Below, in pieces: positions 27,644 to 36,612 of a stretch of DNA of 64,000 nucleotides. Origin of the DNA: Pseudomonas sp. MUP55. GTDB taxonomy: Bacteria > Pseudomonadota > Gammaproteobacteria > Pseudomonadales > Pseudomonadaceae. The translations under genes and the position numbers were made by a program. The stretch is taken from assembly GCF_034043515.1 (NCBI RefSeq), contig NZ_CP138214.1, positions 3,906,001-3,970,000 on the forward strand, given 5' to 3'. The notes under the pieces are model-generated. The model saw only the letters and a program-made list of their open reading frames with translations. It ran no database searches and was not told the origin of the DNA. Numbering within the stretch: the stretch's first letter is position 1; each line of letters starts with the position of its first letter.

Positions 27644-28855
27644 TCAGCAACCACTCAACGCCACCTGAGGCCGTTCGCCAGCGAAGAACAACGGCCGCAG
27701 GCGCACGCCCACGCTATTGCCGATAAACGCCGCCACCAGCCACAGCCAGCCATGCAGGCTGCCCGAGGCGATTCCGCTGAAGTAGGCGCCAATGTTGCAG
27801 CCGTACGCCAGGCGCGACCCATAACCGAGCAACAGGCCGCCGATGACCGCCGCAATCAACGAGCGCGCCGGAATCTTCAGGCTCGGCGCGAAACGCCCGG
27901 CCAGGCCTGCGGCCAACAGCGCGCCAAGTACGATGCCGATGTCCATGACGCTGGTGATGTCTTCCCAGACCGGCGCGGCCAGGGCCTTGGCGTTGCCCGG
28001 CATTTGCCAGAACGCCCAACTGGCCACGTCCACACCCAACCCACTCGCCACCTTGGCGCCCCACAGCGCAAATGCGGAAGTAATGCCCCACGGCCGGCCG
28101 GCCAGGGCCAGCGTGGCATAGTTGAGCAAGGCCAGGCCAATCGCGCCCCAGACCAGCGGCCAAGGCCCGCGCAGGAAACGGCGCAGGCCCTGATGCTCGC
28201 TGCTTACGCCAGCCTCAAGCTGGCCGTGACGGCCCTTCTCCAGGCGCACTGTCACCACCGCAATGATCGCGAATACGGCCAGGCTCAAGAGCAACGCCGG
28301 CAGTACACCGAAGCTCTTGACGATTGAAACGGGCGGAAATGATGGCAAGGCAAACCACCAGTCAACGTGATGGGTGGCGATCAGCGAGCCGCAGATAAAG
28401 AACAACAAAGTCACCAGCATCCGCGCATTACCGCCGCCCACGGTGAACAGCGTGCCCGACGCACAACCGCCGCCCAGCTGCATGCCGATGCCGAAGATAA
28501 ACGCCCCGAATACCACCGACACTCCCGCCGGCGCCACCAGCCCGACCACCGGCTGGCCAAACAAGGTACCCGCCCCCAGCGCCGGGAAAAACAGCACCAC
28601 CGCCACCGCCAGCATCACCATCTGCGCCCGCAGCCCGGCACCGCGCCGATCCTTGATAAACACCCGCCAGGCCGAGGTAAAACCAAAGGCGGCGTGGTAC
28701 AGCGTCAAGCCCAGGGCAGCGCCGACGATCAACAGCAGAACCTGGCGGATACCCACCGCGTTTTGCAGGAACAGGGCGCCTGCCACCAGAACGATAAAGG
28801 CCACCAGGGGCGCGACCGGCTTGCGCGCCGGCGTCAGGGAAAGAGAGGTGCTCAT
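27644..28855 (-). CDS. YeeE/YedE-family sulfur transporter
   Basis: The 403-aa inner-membrane protein has about ten helices in two DUF395 repeats. It keeps the conserved cysteines of the thiosulfate transporter TsuA: one in LGGGCASGTLFTVGGGN and one in YGSRLAYGCNIGAYFSG, each in a short intramembrane loop. It would take up thiosulfate or another reduced sulfur compound. TusA-like partner genes, often adjacent in other bacteria, are absent here. The ATG at 28855 fits the first helix. It is convergent with nothing recognisable and stands alone. Confidence 0.85.
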   Translation of the reverse strand: MSTSLSLTPARKPVAPLVAFIVLVAGALFLQNAVGIRQVLLLIVGAALGLTLYHAAFGFTSAWRVFIKDRRGAGLRAQMVMLAVAVVLFFPALGAGTLFGQPVVGLVAPAGVSVVFGAFIFGIGMQLGGGCASGTLFTVGGGNARMLVTLLFFICGSLIATHHVDWWFALPSFPPVSIVKSFGVLPALLLSLAVFAIIAVVTVRLEKGRHGQLEAGVSSEHQGLRRFLRGPWPLVWGAIGLALLNYATLALAGRPWGITSAFALWGAKVASGLGVDVASWAFWQMPGNAKALAAPVWEDITSVMDIGIVLGALLAAGLAGRFAPSLKIPARSLIAAVIGGLLLGYGSRLAYGCNIGAYFSGIASGSLHGWLWLVAAFIGNSVGVRLRPLFFAGERPQVALSGC

Positions 28856-29025
28856 GGGGATCTCGATGTGTTTGAAGGTGGCCAGTATAAACCCGGAGTG
28901 ATTGCGACCGACTTCGTCAGTATGTTTGGAGATACCAGACGGCTTAGCCAGCCAAACTCGTGACTCGTGACAGACAACAACCGACCGTACAGCAGCTAGC
29001 GCCCTCTCCCACCAATGAGAACTTT

Positions 29026-29565
29026 TTATCGAGGATTAATCAGCGATCTCAGTACGTGGTCTTGCCAGGCACCAGCAATTTTTAGATAGGCTCGTGCGTA
29101 GCCCTCCCTTTCAAACCCCAAGGACTGCAGAAGGCGCTCGCTTCGCACATTGCTCGGCAAATGGTTGGCCATAATCCGATGCAGGCCGACTTGCTCAAAG
29201 CAGTAACTGTTGGTGATTTGAAGTGTTTTCCTCATCAAACCTCTGCCTTGGGCAACCTCTGCCAATGAAAAGCCGAGGTTGCATGCTTGAAAAACGCCCC
29301 TCACGATATTCGTGTAGTTACACCGCCCCAGAAGCTCTCCACTCTCAGGTTCCAGCAGGAGAAAAAAAACGGACTCCGCGGCTTGCATACTTTCAAGCTG
29401 CTCCTGGACCCTCGCCCTAGCGCTCTCAGCGGTGAAGTACTGCTCATCTCTTAGCGGTTCCCAGCGTTGCAAGTGGCCGCGATTCGCTTTTTCGTAGCGG
29501 TTGATCAACTCACAATCGTCACTCGTTAATGCTCGAAGAAAAAATCCTTCCCCTGAGTACTCCAT
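29026..29565 (-). CDS. GNAT acetyltransferase, RimJ/RimL-like
   Basis: The 179-aa protein has the GNAT fold order: an N-terminal strand [18 protein letters not shown], the acetyl-CoA loop [16 protein letters not shown] (about residues 105-120) and the C-terminal [20 protein letters not shown]. This matches the RimJ/RimL branch that acetylates N-terminal or free amino groups. The start at 29565 has GGAGG five bases upstream, and the longer version starting at 29586 lacks one. The gene ends 53 bp before nothing else on that strand. The substrate is not determined. Confidence 0.88.
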   Translation of the reverse strand: MEYSGEGFFLRALTSDDCELINRYEKANRGHLQRWEPLRDEQYFTAESARARVQEQLESMQAAESVFFLLLEPESGELLGRCNYTNIVRGVFQACNLGFSLAEVAQGRGLMRKTLQITNSYCFEQVGLHRIMANHLPSNVRSERLLQSLGFEREGYARAYLKIAGAWQDHVLRSLINPR

Positions 29566-29668
29566 ACGCCCTCCAAACCCATCCATGACTGAGTTTAACG
29601 AATTGAAGGCTTAAAGGTGGCATCACGAATTGCGCCATGCATCTCGATGGCTTGGTGAAATCCAAGGC

Positions 29669-29698
29669 AAAAAAAAGCCTGCATCGCTGCAGGCTTTT
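29669..29698 (-). terminator. Rho-independent terminator of the tRNA-Asn gene
   Basis: On the minus strand GCCTGCA, loop GCGA, TGCAGGC forms a 7-bp stem followed by eight T residues. It lies just past the tRNA 3' end. A four-T run on the other strand makes it partly bidirectional. Confidence 0.85.
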
Positions 29699-29704
29699 CC
29701 TATA

Positions 29705-29780
29705 TGGCTCCACGACCTGGACTCGAACCAGGGACCCAATGATTAACAGTCATTTGCTCTACCAACTGAGCTATCGCGGA
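29705..29780 (-). tRNA. tRNA-Asn (anticodon GTT)
   Basis: The 76-nt gene folds into a standard cloverleaf. The acceptor arms are TCCGCGA / TCGTGGA with discriminator G and encoded CCA, the anticodon stem is AATGA / TCATT around the loop CTGTTAA, and the T arm is CCTGGTTCGAGTCCAGG. The anticodon GTT reads AAC/AAU. No integrase or direct repeat marks it as an attachment site in this window. Confidence 0.97.
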
Positions 29781-29834
29781 ATGCGCCGTATGTTACTGAT
29801 TAAAAAGAAGAAGTCAACCCTCTTCTGACGTGCT

Positions 29835-30737
29835 TCACGCCCGAACAGGATGATCGGACGAAACCGCCTGTTCCTTGGCCAGTTCCAGCCAGGCCCGTGC
29901 TGCCGGTGGCAAGTGGGCGCTGGCGCGCCAGGCCAGGGCGATGTGCCAGTCGGTGTGGGGCTCGTCCAAGGGGATCAGTGCGATGCCGGCGTGCTGGTGT
30001 TTGTGCGCCAGCATGCGTGGCAGGAAGGCGACGCCCAGGCCGGCGGCGACCAGGTCGACGATGAAGTCGATCTGCCCGCTGCGTGCCGTCACCTTGGGGA
30101 CAACGCCCTTGCGTTCACAGGCGGCGAGGATTTTCGCGTTGAGGGCAAAACCCGCTTCGAACAGGATGAACGGTGAGTCGGCCAGGTCGGTGAAGTCGAT
30201 GCGCTCGCGGCGCGCCAATGGGTGGCTGACAGGCAATACGGCAATCAGCGGTTCGTTGCGTACAGGCTGGTAGTCGAAGCCTTCGTCTACCGGCAGCAGC
30301 AGGGCCGCCAGGTCGACCTCCCCTGCTTCCAGGCATTCGCGCAGTTTTTTGCTGCCGTATTCGGTGAGTTCGATGTCAATGTCGGGGTAGCGGGTGCGGT
30401 AGGTGGCGAACATTGCCGCAAACAGTACGCCGCAACCCACCGGCGGCAGGCCGATGCGCAGCACGCCGCGCTTGAAGCCGCGCAGGTCGTTGATCTCCAC
30501 CATGAGGTCATGATGCTCGGCAAGCAGTACCAGGGCGCGCCGGTAGGCAATTTCACCAGCGGCGGTGAGTTCGTTCCTGTGGCCGAGGCGGTTGAGCAGC
30601 GGTGTGCCCAATTCTTCCTCAAGGGTCTTCACCGCCTTGCTGACGGTGGACTGGGTCAGGGACACCACCTCGGCCGCCTGGGAAAAACCACCCTGGCGTA
30701 CCACTTCGACAAATGCTCGCAGGGTTCGCAGGTTCAT
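29835..30737 (-). CDS. LysR-family transcriptional regulator
   Basis: The 300-aa protein has the LysR winged helix at residues 1-60 (FVEVVRQGGFSQAAEVVSLT and VSKAVKTLEEELGTPLLNR) and a substrate-binding domain (about 90-290) with the usual GxLRIGLPPVG strand. It is divergent from lldD with a 100-bp gap that contains a near-ideal LysR box (30767-30785). It is therefore the likely regulator of lactate oxidation here, although lld genes are more often under a GntR-type LldR. The effector is not known. Confidence 0.9.
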   Translation of the reverse strand: MNLRTLRAFVEVVRQGGFSQAAEVVSLTQSTVSKAVKTLEEELGTPLLNRLGHRNELTAAGEIAYRRALVLLAEHHDLMVEINDLRGFKRGVLRIGLPPVGCGVLFAAMFATYRTRYPDIDIELTEYGSKKLRECLEAGEVDLAALLLPVDEGFDYQPVRNEPLIAVLPVSHPLARRERIDFTDLADSPFILFEAGFALNAKILAACERKGVVPKVTARSGQIDFIVDLVAAGLGVAFLPRMLAHKHQHAGIALIPLDEPHTDWHIALAWRASAHLPPAARAWLELAKEQAVSSDHPVRA

Positions 30738-30766
30738 CCGTATTCCTTATGCGACTGGATAGCAGC

Positions 30767-30785
30767 GATAAAAGTTGTTTTTATC
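30767..30785. promoter_or_regulatory. Inverted repeat in the LysR-lldD divergent promoter
   Basis: GATAAAA-GTTGT-TTTTATC is a perfect 7-bp inverted repeat with a 5-bp spacer. It contains ATAA/TTAT arms of the T-N11-A LysR class and lies 30 bp upstream of the LysR start and 53 bp upstream of the lldD start. Binding by the LysR protein is inferred. Confidence 0.55.
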
Positions 30786-30837
30786 ATGCCAGAACTTTGC
30801 TTATCGTGGAGCACTTTGCCGAGTGGAGCCCACGTGC

Positions 30838-31977
30838 ATGATTATCTCGTCCGCATCCGATTACCGCGCTGCCGCCAAGCGCAAGTTGCCGCGCTTTCTA
30901 TTCGACTATATTGATGGCGGCGCTTACGCCGAGCACACGCTGCGCGCCAATAGCTCGGACCTGGCAGCAATCAGCCTGCGCCAGCGCATCTTGCGCAACG
31001 TGAACAACCTGAGCTTGAAGACCACGCTCTTCGATCAGGAACTGGCTATGCCGGTCATTCTCAGCCCGGTCGGCTTGACGGGCATGTACGCACGCCGCGG
31101 TGAAGTGCAGGCGGCCAAGGCTGCGGCGAACAAAGGCGTGCCCTTCTGCCTGTCGACGGTGTCGGTGTGCCCGATTGAGGAAGTGGCCTCGCAAAGCCCG
31201 CAGTCGATCTGGTTCCAGCTGTACGTGCTCAAGGATCGCGGCTTCATGCGTAATGCGCTGGAGCGGGCCCAGGCAGCGGGTGTGACCACGCTGGTGTTCA
31301 CCGTCGACATGCCCACCCCCGGCGCGCGTTACCGGGATGCGCACTCGGGCATGTCCGGGCCGTATGCGGCGCAACGGCGGATGCTGCAAGCCGTGACCAA
31401 GCCGCAATGGGCGTTCGATGTAGGCTTGATGGGCCGCCCCCACGACCTCGGCAACATTTCCAGGTACCTGGGCAAACCCACCCATCTGGAAGACTACATT
31501 GGCTGGTTGGCCAACAACTTCGACCCGTCGATCAGCTGGAAAGACCTGGAGTGGATTCGCGAGTTCTGGAAAGGCCCGATGATCATCAAAGGCATTCTGG
31601 ACCCGCAGGACGCCAAGGATGCCGTGAGCTTCGGCGCCGACGGCATCGTGGTCTCCAACCATGGCGGGCGCCAGCTCGATGGCGTGCTGTCTACCGCCAA
31701 GGCGTTGCCGCCGATTGCCGAGGCCGTCGGCGATGACCTCACCGTGCTGGTGGATTCGGGTATTCGCTCCGGGCTCGACGTGGTGCGCATGCTCGCGCTC
31801 GGCGCCAAGGCCTGCCTGCTGGGGCGCTCTGCAGTGTATGCGCTGGCCGCCGACGGCCAATATGGCGTGGAAAACCTGCTGGAGATTTTCGCCCGGGAAA
31901 TGCGTGTGGCGATGACGCTGACCGGGGTCACTTCCATCGCGCAGATCGACCGCTCCACATTGGTAACCGCGTCATAA
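30838..31977 (+). CDS. lldD: FMN-dependent L-lactate dehydrogenase
   Basis: The 379-aa protein opens with [20 protein letters not shown], the standard start of LldD (about 380 aa). It carries the FMN alpha-hydroxy-acid dehydrogenase active site [10 protein letters not shown] with the catalytic His, and the phosphate-binding [20 protein letters not shown]. It oxidises L-lactate to pyruvate at the inner membrane, passing electrons to quinone. The start at 30838 agrees with the family, and a frame extending to 30775 is rejected as it reads through the promoter. It stands without lldP or dld neighbours, so it may act on another hydroxy acid. Confidence 0.9.
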   Translation: MIISSASDYRAAAKRKLPRFLFDYIDGGAYAEHTLRANSSDLAAISLRQRILRNVNNLSLKTTLFDQELAMPVILSPVGLTGMYARRGEVQAAKAAANKGVPFCLSTVSVCPIEEVASQSPQSIWFQLYVLKDRGFMRNALERAQAAGVTTLVFTVDMPTPGARYRDAHSGMSGPYAAQRRMLQAVTKPQWAFDVGLMGRPHDLGNISRYLGKPTHLEDYIGWLANNFDPSISWKDLEWIREFWKGPMIIKGILDPQDAKDAVSFGADGIVVSNHGGRQLDGVLSTAKALPPIAEAVGDDLTVLVDSGIRSGLDVVRMLALGAKACLLGRSAVYALAADGQYGVENLLEIFAREMRVAMTLTGVTSIAQIDRSTLVTAS

Positions 31978-32078
31978 TCCCTCAACCTTAGCCAGAGAAA
32001 TGACGCGGCTGTTTGTTGACTGTTTTTCAAAGCATGGCAGTCGATTGATTTATATAGCTAATTATTAATTCAAACGAT

Positions 32079-32095
32079 TTGGCACGAATCTAGCT
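32079..32095 (+). promoter_or_regulatory. Candidate sigma-54 (RpoN) promoter for the GGDEF gene
   Basis: TTGGCACGAATCTAGCT matches the -24/-12 consensus TGGCACG-N4-TTGCW at all but one position, with GG and GC exactly ten bases apart. Transcription would begin near 32106, about 175 bp before the GGDEF start at 32281. The rest of 31978-32280 holds a CCGGG/CCCGG hairpin (32145-32161) and the 12-bp perfect palindrome TGGCACGTGCCA (32221-32232), but no gene. Confidence 0.6.
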
Positions 32096-32280
32096 CTAAC
32101 CCCACTCAAGCAGGTCAAGCGATGACAAGACGTGTGGCAGTGCTCCGGGCTTATAACCCGGCGCAAAGCGGTTTAGACTGTTTCCAATGTTTTACGGAAC
32201 TGAAGGAACAGTAAGACGCTTGGCACGTGCCACCCTCATCCCGCCTGTAAGACAGTCAAGTGCTTAGAGGCCGCCTATTT

Positions 32281-33207
32281 ATGAAAACACCGACCCAGAC
32301 CAACGCAATTGACTTCGACAGTGCCAAATTGCAACGCCTGGGATTCGGTCAGCCGTCCCTTCGCCCACATCGCCCCACCAGCCTCGACCAGCTTCGCCAG
32401 CAACTGGGACAGCAACTGCAGACCAGCCTGGAACCGGAGCGCATCCTCGGCCTGTTCTTCCGTGAAGTGCAACATCTGGTGCCGCTGGATGCCCTGCATT
32501 ACCGCCATGCCCTCAGCGACCTGCGCCTTGAGTTCGGCCATCGCGGCCATCATTCGGTGAGCTACACCTTGAGTCATGAGGGCGAGCATTTGGGCGAGTT
32601 GATATTTCGTCGCAACCAGCGGTTTCTGGAAGAAGAACTGGGCCAACTCGAATCCTTGCTGGCCACGTTGCTTTATCCCATGCGCAACGCCCTGCTCTAC
32701 CGCACCGCCACACGCAGCGCGTTGCGCGACCCCTTGACCGAAACCGGCAATCGCGTTGCCATGGACCAGACCCTGCAACGGGAAATCGACATGGCTCGGC
32801 GCCATACGCACCCGCTGTCCCTGTTGATGCTCGACATCGATCATTTCAAGAAGGTCAATGACACCCACGGCCATGCTGCTGGCGACAGCGTACTGCGTGC
32901 CGTGGCCGCAGCGATCAAAAGTCAGTTGCGCAACGTGGACATGGTGTTTCGGTTCGGCGGGGAAGAATTTCTGATTCTGCTCTCCAACACCGGGCGCGAT
33001 GCGGCGCGGATGGTCGGCGAGCGCCTGCGCCAGGCGGTACAAGTACAGGATTACTGGGTGGAAGGTACGCGGGTCGAATTGACGGTCAGCCTGGGCTGTT
33101 CGACGCTGCTGGCGGCGGAGTCGGCTGACAGCCTGTTGCGCCGAGCCGACAATGCGTTGTACGTGGCCAAGCGCGAAGGCCGCAATCGCTTGGCCATGGC
33201 GGGGTAG
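32281..33207 (+). CDS. Diguanylate cyclase with N-terminal GAF-like sensor
   Basis: The 308-aa cytoplasmic protein has a C-terminal GGDEF domain (about residues 145-305) with the active-site motif FRFGGEEFLIL and an intact product-inhibition site RNVD five residues upstream, so it should make c-di-GMP from GTP. The N-terminal region (about 35-140) is soluble and GAF-like (a REVQHLVPLDALHYR stretch) with no membrane helix. The start at 32281 is preferred to the GTG at 32260, with GAGG ten bases upstream. Control by RpoN is suggested by the site at 32079. A perfect hairpin overlaps its stop. Confidence 0.9.
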   Translation: MKTPTQTNAIDFDSAKLQRLGFGQPSLRPHRPTSLDQLRQQLGQQLQTSLEPERILGLFFREVQHLVPLDALHYRHALSDLRLEFGHRGHHSVSYTLSHEGEHLGELIFRRNQRFLEEELGQLESLLATLLYPMRNALLYRTATRSALRDPLTETGNRVAMDQTLQREIDMARRHTHPLSLLMLDIDHFKKVNDTHGHAAGDSVLRAVAAAIKSQLRNVDMVFRFGGEEFLILLSNTGRDAARMVGERLRQAVQVQDYWVEGTRVELTVSLGCSTLLAAESADSLLRRADNALYVAKREGRNRLAMAG

Positions 33208-33218
33208 AACCCCGCCAT
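33196..33218. terminator. Hairpin overlapping the stop of the GGDEF gene
   Basis: ATGGCGGGGT, loop AGA, ACCCCGCCAT makes a perfect 10-bp stem between two convergent genes. The TAG stop of the GGDEF gene lies inside it. There is no T-run, so it may act with Rho or as a 3' stabiliser. Confidence 0.5.
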
Positions 33219-33228
33219 CACCGGTGCA

Positions 33229-34035
33229 TCACGCTTCGCTGGCGACGCGAGCCTGGCGCTCACGAACGAGTGACGGCGCCTTTTCCTTCTCTTGCTCCAG
33301 GCGCATGCAGCTTTCCAGGAACAGGTACATATAGTCGTAGCTTTTGCACACCGCCTGGCGCAACTCCACCTGCAGAGACTTGCCCGGGTTCGTGCCGGCC
33401 AGGGTGCAGATGATTTCCAGGGCTTCCCAAGGGTGCGCGTCATCGTACTGGGCGTGCATCTTCAGCCATTTCATCGCGCGCTTGCGTTCTTCCTCCGGGA
33501 AGGCGGCGGCATACACGCCGGTAGAGCAGACCACGGCGGACCATTCCCCGGTCGCGCCTTCGATGGCGTAGTTGGTGGCGGCAATCGCAACGATCAGCGA
33601 GTCGGCAGAACTGGTGTGCCAGCACCAGTGACTCAATGCGTGCAGTTCCGGTGGCACTTCCTGTGCTTGCAGCTCATCAAGGCTGACGCCGTGGGCACGC
33701 GCCCAGTTCACCCAATAATCGGCGTGGTTCAATTCCACGCGAATATTGCGCATCAGCCAGCGTCGCGCCATGTCCTCCCCAGGATGACGGGCAAACTTGG
33801 TCTTGGTGAGGTTTTGTGCCATGTACAAGGCAAACTGCTCCACCACAGGCCAGCCACCGATCAGGTAGTGGCGCATGGTCTTGGCGCTGAGCGTGTTATC
33901 GCGCATGCGCTGATACAGTTCGTGTTCGACAACCCGACGCTTGCTCTCGCTACAGTCCTGGATCAGTTGCTGCGCCCAGGTGGGGTAACTCGAGGCTTCC
34001 ATAAGCGGGCCGGTTCTGTTGAATGCGTCGATCAC
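33229..34035 (-). CDS. TenA/PqqC-like iron-containing oxidoreductase-fold protein
   Basis: The 268-aa all-helical protein belongs to the TenA / PqqC / haem-oxygenase-like superfamily, with buried Glu and His positions in VVEHELYQRM, RVELNHADYW and ATNYAIEGATGEW. The start is a GTG at 34035 with AAGGAG eight bases upstream. A longer frame to 34149 overlaps the next gene and lacks a site, and an ATG at 34002 is a weaker choice. I recall a homologue at the same place next to rbdA in P. aeruginosa. The reaction is unknown. TenA-like proteins act on thiamine precursors, but the usual Cys is not obvious. Confidence 0.75.
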   Translation of the reverse strand: MIDAFNRTGPLMEASSYPTWAQQLIQDCSESKRRVVEHELYQRMRDNTLSAKTMRHYLIGGWPVVEQFALYMAQNLTKTKFARHPGEDMARRWLMRNIRVELNHADYWVNWARAHGVSLDELQAQEVPPELHALSHWCWHTSSADSLIVAIAATNYAIEGATGEWSAVVCSTGVYAAAFPEEERKRAMKWLKMHAQYDDAHPWEALEIICTLAGTNPGKSLQVELRQAVCKSYDYMYLFLESCMRLEQEKEKAPSLVRERQARVASEA

Positions 34036-34078
34036 TGTAGGGCTCCTTTTTAAGTGTGATGTACAGACCAGCAAAGTT

Positions 34079-36541
34079 TCAGCGGAATGTGCCGGGCGCC
34101 TTGAATAACAGGGGCTGTGGCCGCACGGGTCGGCACTGCAGGCTATCAAAGGTAAACAGTTGCGGACGCTCGATCAGGTAGCCTTGAGCGTAGTCCACAC
34201 CTATCTCAAGTAACGCCTGTTCGATCTGCGACGTTTCAACAAACTCGGCAATGGTGCGTTTACCCATGACATGGCCGATGTGATTGATCACTTCGACCAT
34301 GGCGCGGTTAATCGGGTCGTCCAGCATATCCTTTACGAAACTTCCATCGATCTTCAGGAAGTCTACAGGTAAATGTTTAAGATAAGCGAACGAGGACATT
34401 CCGGCGCAAAAGTCATCCAGGGAAAAATGGCAACCTAACGCTTTGAGTTCATTAATAAAACGAATTGCACTGCCTAAATTGGCGATAGCGCTGGTTTCAG
34501 TTATTTCAAAACAAATCATTTCCGGCGGAATGCTGTAAGTGCCGAATTTATCACGTAAAAACCCGAGAAAATCATCATCGCCAATGGTTATTCCTGACAG
34601 ATTAATCGCACACATGGCCATAGGTCGGCCCGGACGCTCGTGCATGCAACGCGCAATGATCTTGAAGACGTTTTCAACTACCCAGCGATCCAGGGACGTC
34701 ATGAGGCCATAACGCTCGGCGGCTGGAATAAAACTGTCGGGCAGAATGATTCGCCCCGCTTCGTCGTGCAGCCGCAGCAGGATTTCGACGTGCCCATTGC
34801 CCGCCTCGGTATGGCCCAGCGGTGAGATTTCCTGGGCGTACAGGCAAAAGCGATCCTCTTCCAGCGCCATGTGCAGGCGCTGCACCCAGGCCATCTCACC
34901 AAAACGCAGGGACAGCTCCGAGTCATCGGCGTGATACACCTGCACCCGGTTGCGCCCCTTTTCCTTGGCCATGTAGCACGCCATGTCGGCGGCGCGCAGG
35001 GAAGTTTCCAGGGTGGTCGGGGTTTTTGAGATATGCACCAGGCCGATGCTGACGGTGGTCATGAACGGTCGACCCTTCCACACAAAATGCAGGCTCTGCA
35101 CGGTGTGGCGCAGGCTCTCGGCGATCTTCTCGGCCACCGATGCCGGGCAGTTCTCCAGCAGAATGCCGAACTCATCGCCGCCCAGCCGAGCCAGGGTATC
35201 GCCTTCGCGCAGGTCCGATTGCAGCAGCGCACAGATGTGGCGCAGCAACTCGTCGCCCGCCGCGTGGCCGCAGGTGTCATTGACCAGCTTGAACTGGTCC
35301 AGGTCGAGAAACATCAGGGCGTGGCGGCCGTTTTTCTGGCGCGCCACCTGCTGCAGCACCTGCTCCAGGCGGTATTCGAATTCACGGCGATTGGCCAGGC
35401 CGGTCAAGGCATCGTGGGTCGCCTGCCACGAAAGGTTGGCGATGTACTGGCGCTCCTGAGTCATGTCATGCAGCACCAGCACCGCACCACTGACCTTGCC
35501 GGCGCTGCGAATCGGCGCACCAACCAGGGTCACGGAGACGGTACTGCCGTCCAGGCGCTGGATCAGCTTGGAATGGTCACTGCCGCCACTGAGGTCGCCT
35601 GTGATGATGTGCTCGATCAGGGTAAAGCCGTCCGGCTCGGCGTTTTCATCCAGCAGCTTGAACAACGCCGCCAGCGGCAGCCCCTGGGCGCGGGCCGAGG
35701 TCCAGTGAGTCAACGCCTCGGCGGCAGGGTTCATATAGGCAATCGCACCGTCCACGTCGGTGGTGATGACACCGTCGCCAATCGATTCGAGGGTGATCTG
35801 CGCCCGCTCCTTTTCCGCCTGCAGCGCATCGGCGAAGGCATGGCGCTGGGCGAGCAATTTGTGGGTGCGCAGCAGCGCCAGGACGATCAGGCCCAGCGCC
35901 GTGGCCAGGTTGGTGATCAACAACAGGCGCAGGATCATCCGTGACCCTTCACCCAAGGCATCACTGAACGCCTTGGCGGCCGGTGTCACACTCTCGTTGA
36001 TCGCAGTGATGCGTGCCTTCCACTGGCGCACATCGTTGGCATTGACCCGTTGCGCGACGATGGCACCGTGCATTTCCCGGGCAAGGTCGTCCAGTTGCAA
36101 CAAATAGCCGTCACCCACCGTCCACAGCTCGATGGCTTTTTCCAGGTAGCTGAAATGGCGAAAGTTGAGGTACAGCCAGATCAGGCTGGAGACGTCGTCG
36201 GGGTGGTTGCCACCCTTGATGATGCCCTGGCGGGCGGCGGCGATATCCGGCGTGGGGCGATCCAGAGCGATGCGCAATTCATGCCCGCCTTGTGGCACGG
36301 CAATGGCCTGCTGATACTTGAGGTAGGTAGTCGCCTCGCGATTATCGGCGTAGAGGGTCAGGTAGTAGATGGCATCCTTCTGGCCCTTGGACCACAGGCT
36401 TTCGCCTGCCACATAGCCACGCACCGCCGAGAGCACGTAGAGACTGACGCAGCCTAACAATGCCTGGAACAGCACAACGGCGATAAAGGGCCAGACAATG
36501 CCCAGCAGCCGTGGCGTTCCGAGAGTCCGCTTTTGCTTCAT
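34079..36541 (-). CDS. rbdA: Membrane PAS-GGDEF-EAL c-di-GMP regulator, RbdA-like
   Basis: The 820-aa protein has a first membrane helix (about residues 10-35), a periplasmic sensor (about 36-195), a second helix (about 197-220), PAS (about 235-350), GGDEF (about 365-525) and EAL (about 540-805). GGDEF is intact (ARLGGDEFGIL) with REGD as I-site. The EAL motif reads EIL, but the metal and catalytic residues are kept (INLSG, FEITET, LDDFCAG, LKIDGSF, AEFVE, YAQGY). It should degrade c-di-GMP, with the GGDEF domain likely regulatory. Length and neighbours (TenA-like below, ABC exporter above) match P. aeruginosa RbdA (PA0861), a biofilm-dispersal regulator. The start at 36541 has AAGGGA upstream. 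Confidence 0.8.
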   Translation of the reverse strand: MKQKRTLGTPRLLGIVWPFIAVVLFQALLGCVSLYVLSAVRGYVAGESLWSKGQKDAIYYLTLYADNREATTYLKYQQAIAVPQGGHELRIALDRPTPDIAAARQGIIKGGNHPDDVSSLIWLYLNFRHFSYLEKAIELWTVGDGYLLQLDDLAREMHGAIVAQRVNANDVRQWKARITAINESVTPAAKAFSDALGEGSRMILRLLLITNLATALGLIVLALLRTHKLLAQRHAFADALQAEKERAQITLESIGDGVITTDVDGAIAYMNPAAEALTHWTSARAQGLPLAALFKLLDENAEPDGFTLIEHIITGDLSGGSDHSKLIQRLDGSTVSVTLVGAPIRSAGKVSGAVLVLHDMTQERQYIANLSWQATHDALTGLANRREFEYRLEQVLQQVARQKNGRHALMFLDLDQFKLVNDTCGHAAGDELLRHICALLQSDLREGDTLARLGGDEFGILLENCPASVAEKIAESLRHTVQSLHFVWKGRPFMTTVSIGLVHISKTPTTLETSLRAADMACYMAKEKGRNRVQVYHADDSELSLRFGEMAWVQRLHMALEEDRFCLYAQEISPLGHTEAGNGHVEILLRLHDEAGRIILPDSFIPAAERYGLMTSLDRWVVENVFKIIARCMHERPGRPMAMCAINLSGITIGDDDFLGFLRDKFGTYSIPPEMICFEITETSAIANLGSAIRFINELKALGCHFSLDDFCAGMSSFAYLKHLPVDFLKIDGSFVKDMLDDPINRAMVEVINHIGHVMGKRTIAEFVETSQIEQALLEIGVDYAQGYLIERPQLFTFDSLQCRPVRPQPLLFKAPGTFR

Positions 36542-36612
36542 GAAGTCCCTTGCACATGCACAGCTCAATACGCACGCGAAAATCCGCTCCCGATCGCACA
36601 GCCTAAGCTAAA

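Noticed and set aside
29705..29780. tRNA-Asn as an integration site
   Set aside because: No integrase, partial tRNA copy or direct repeat was seen on either side within the window, and the Tc block lies 10 kb away.
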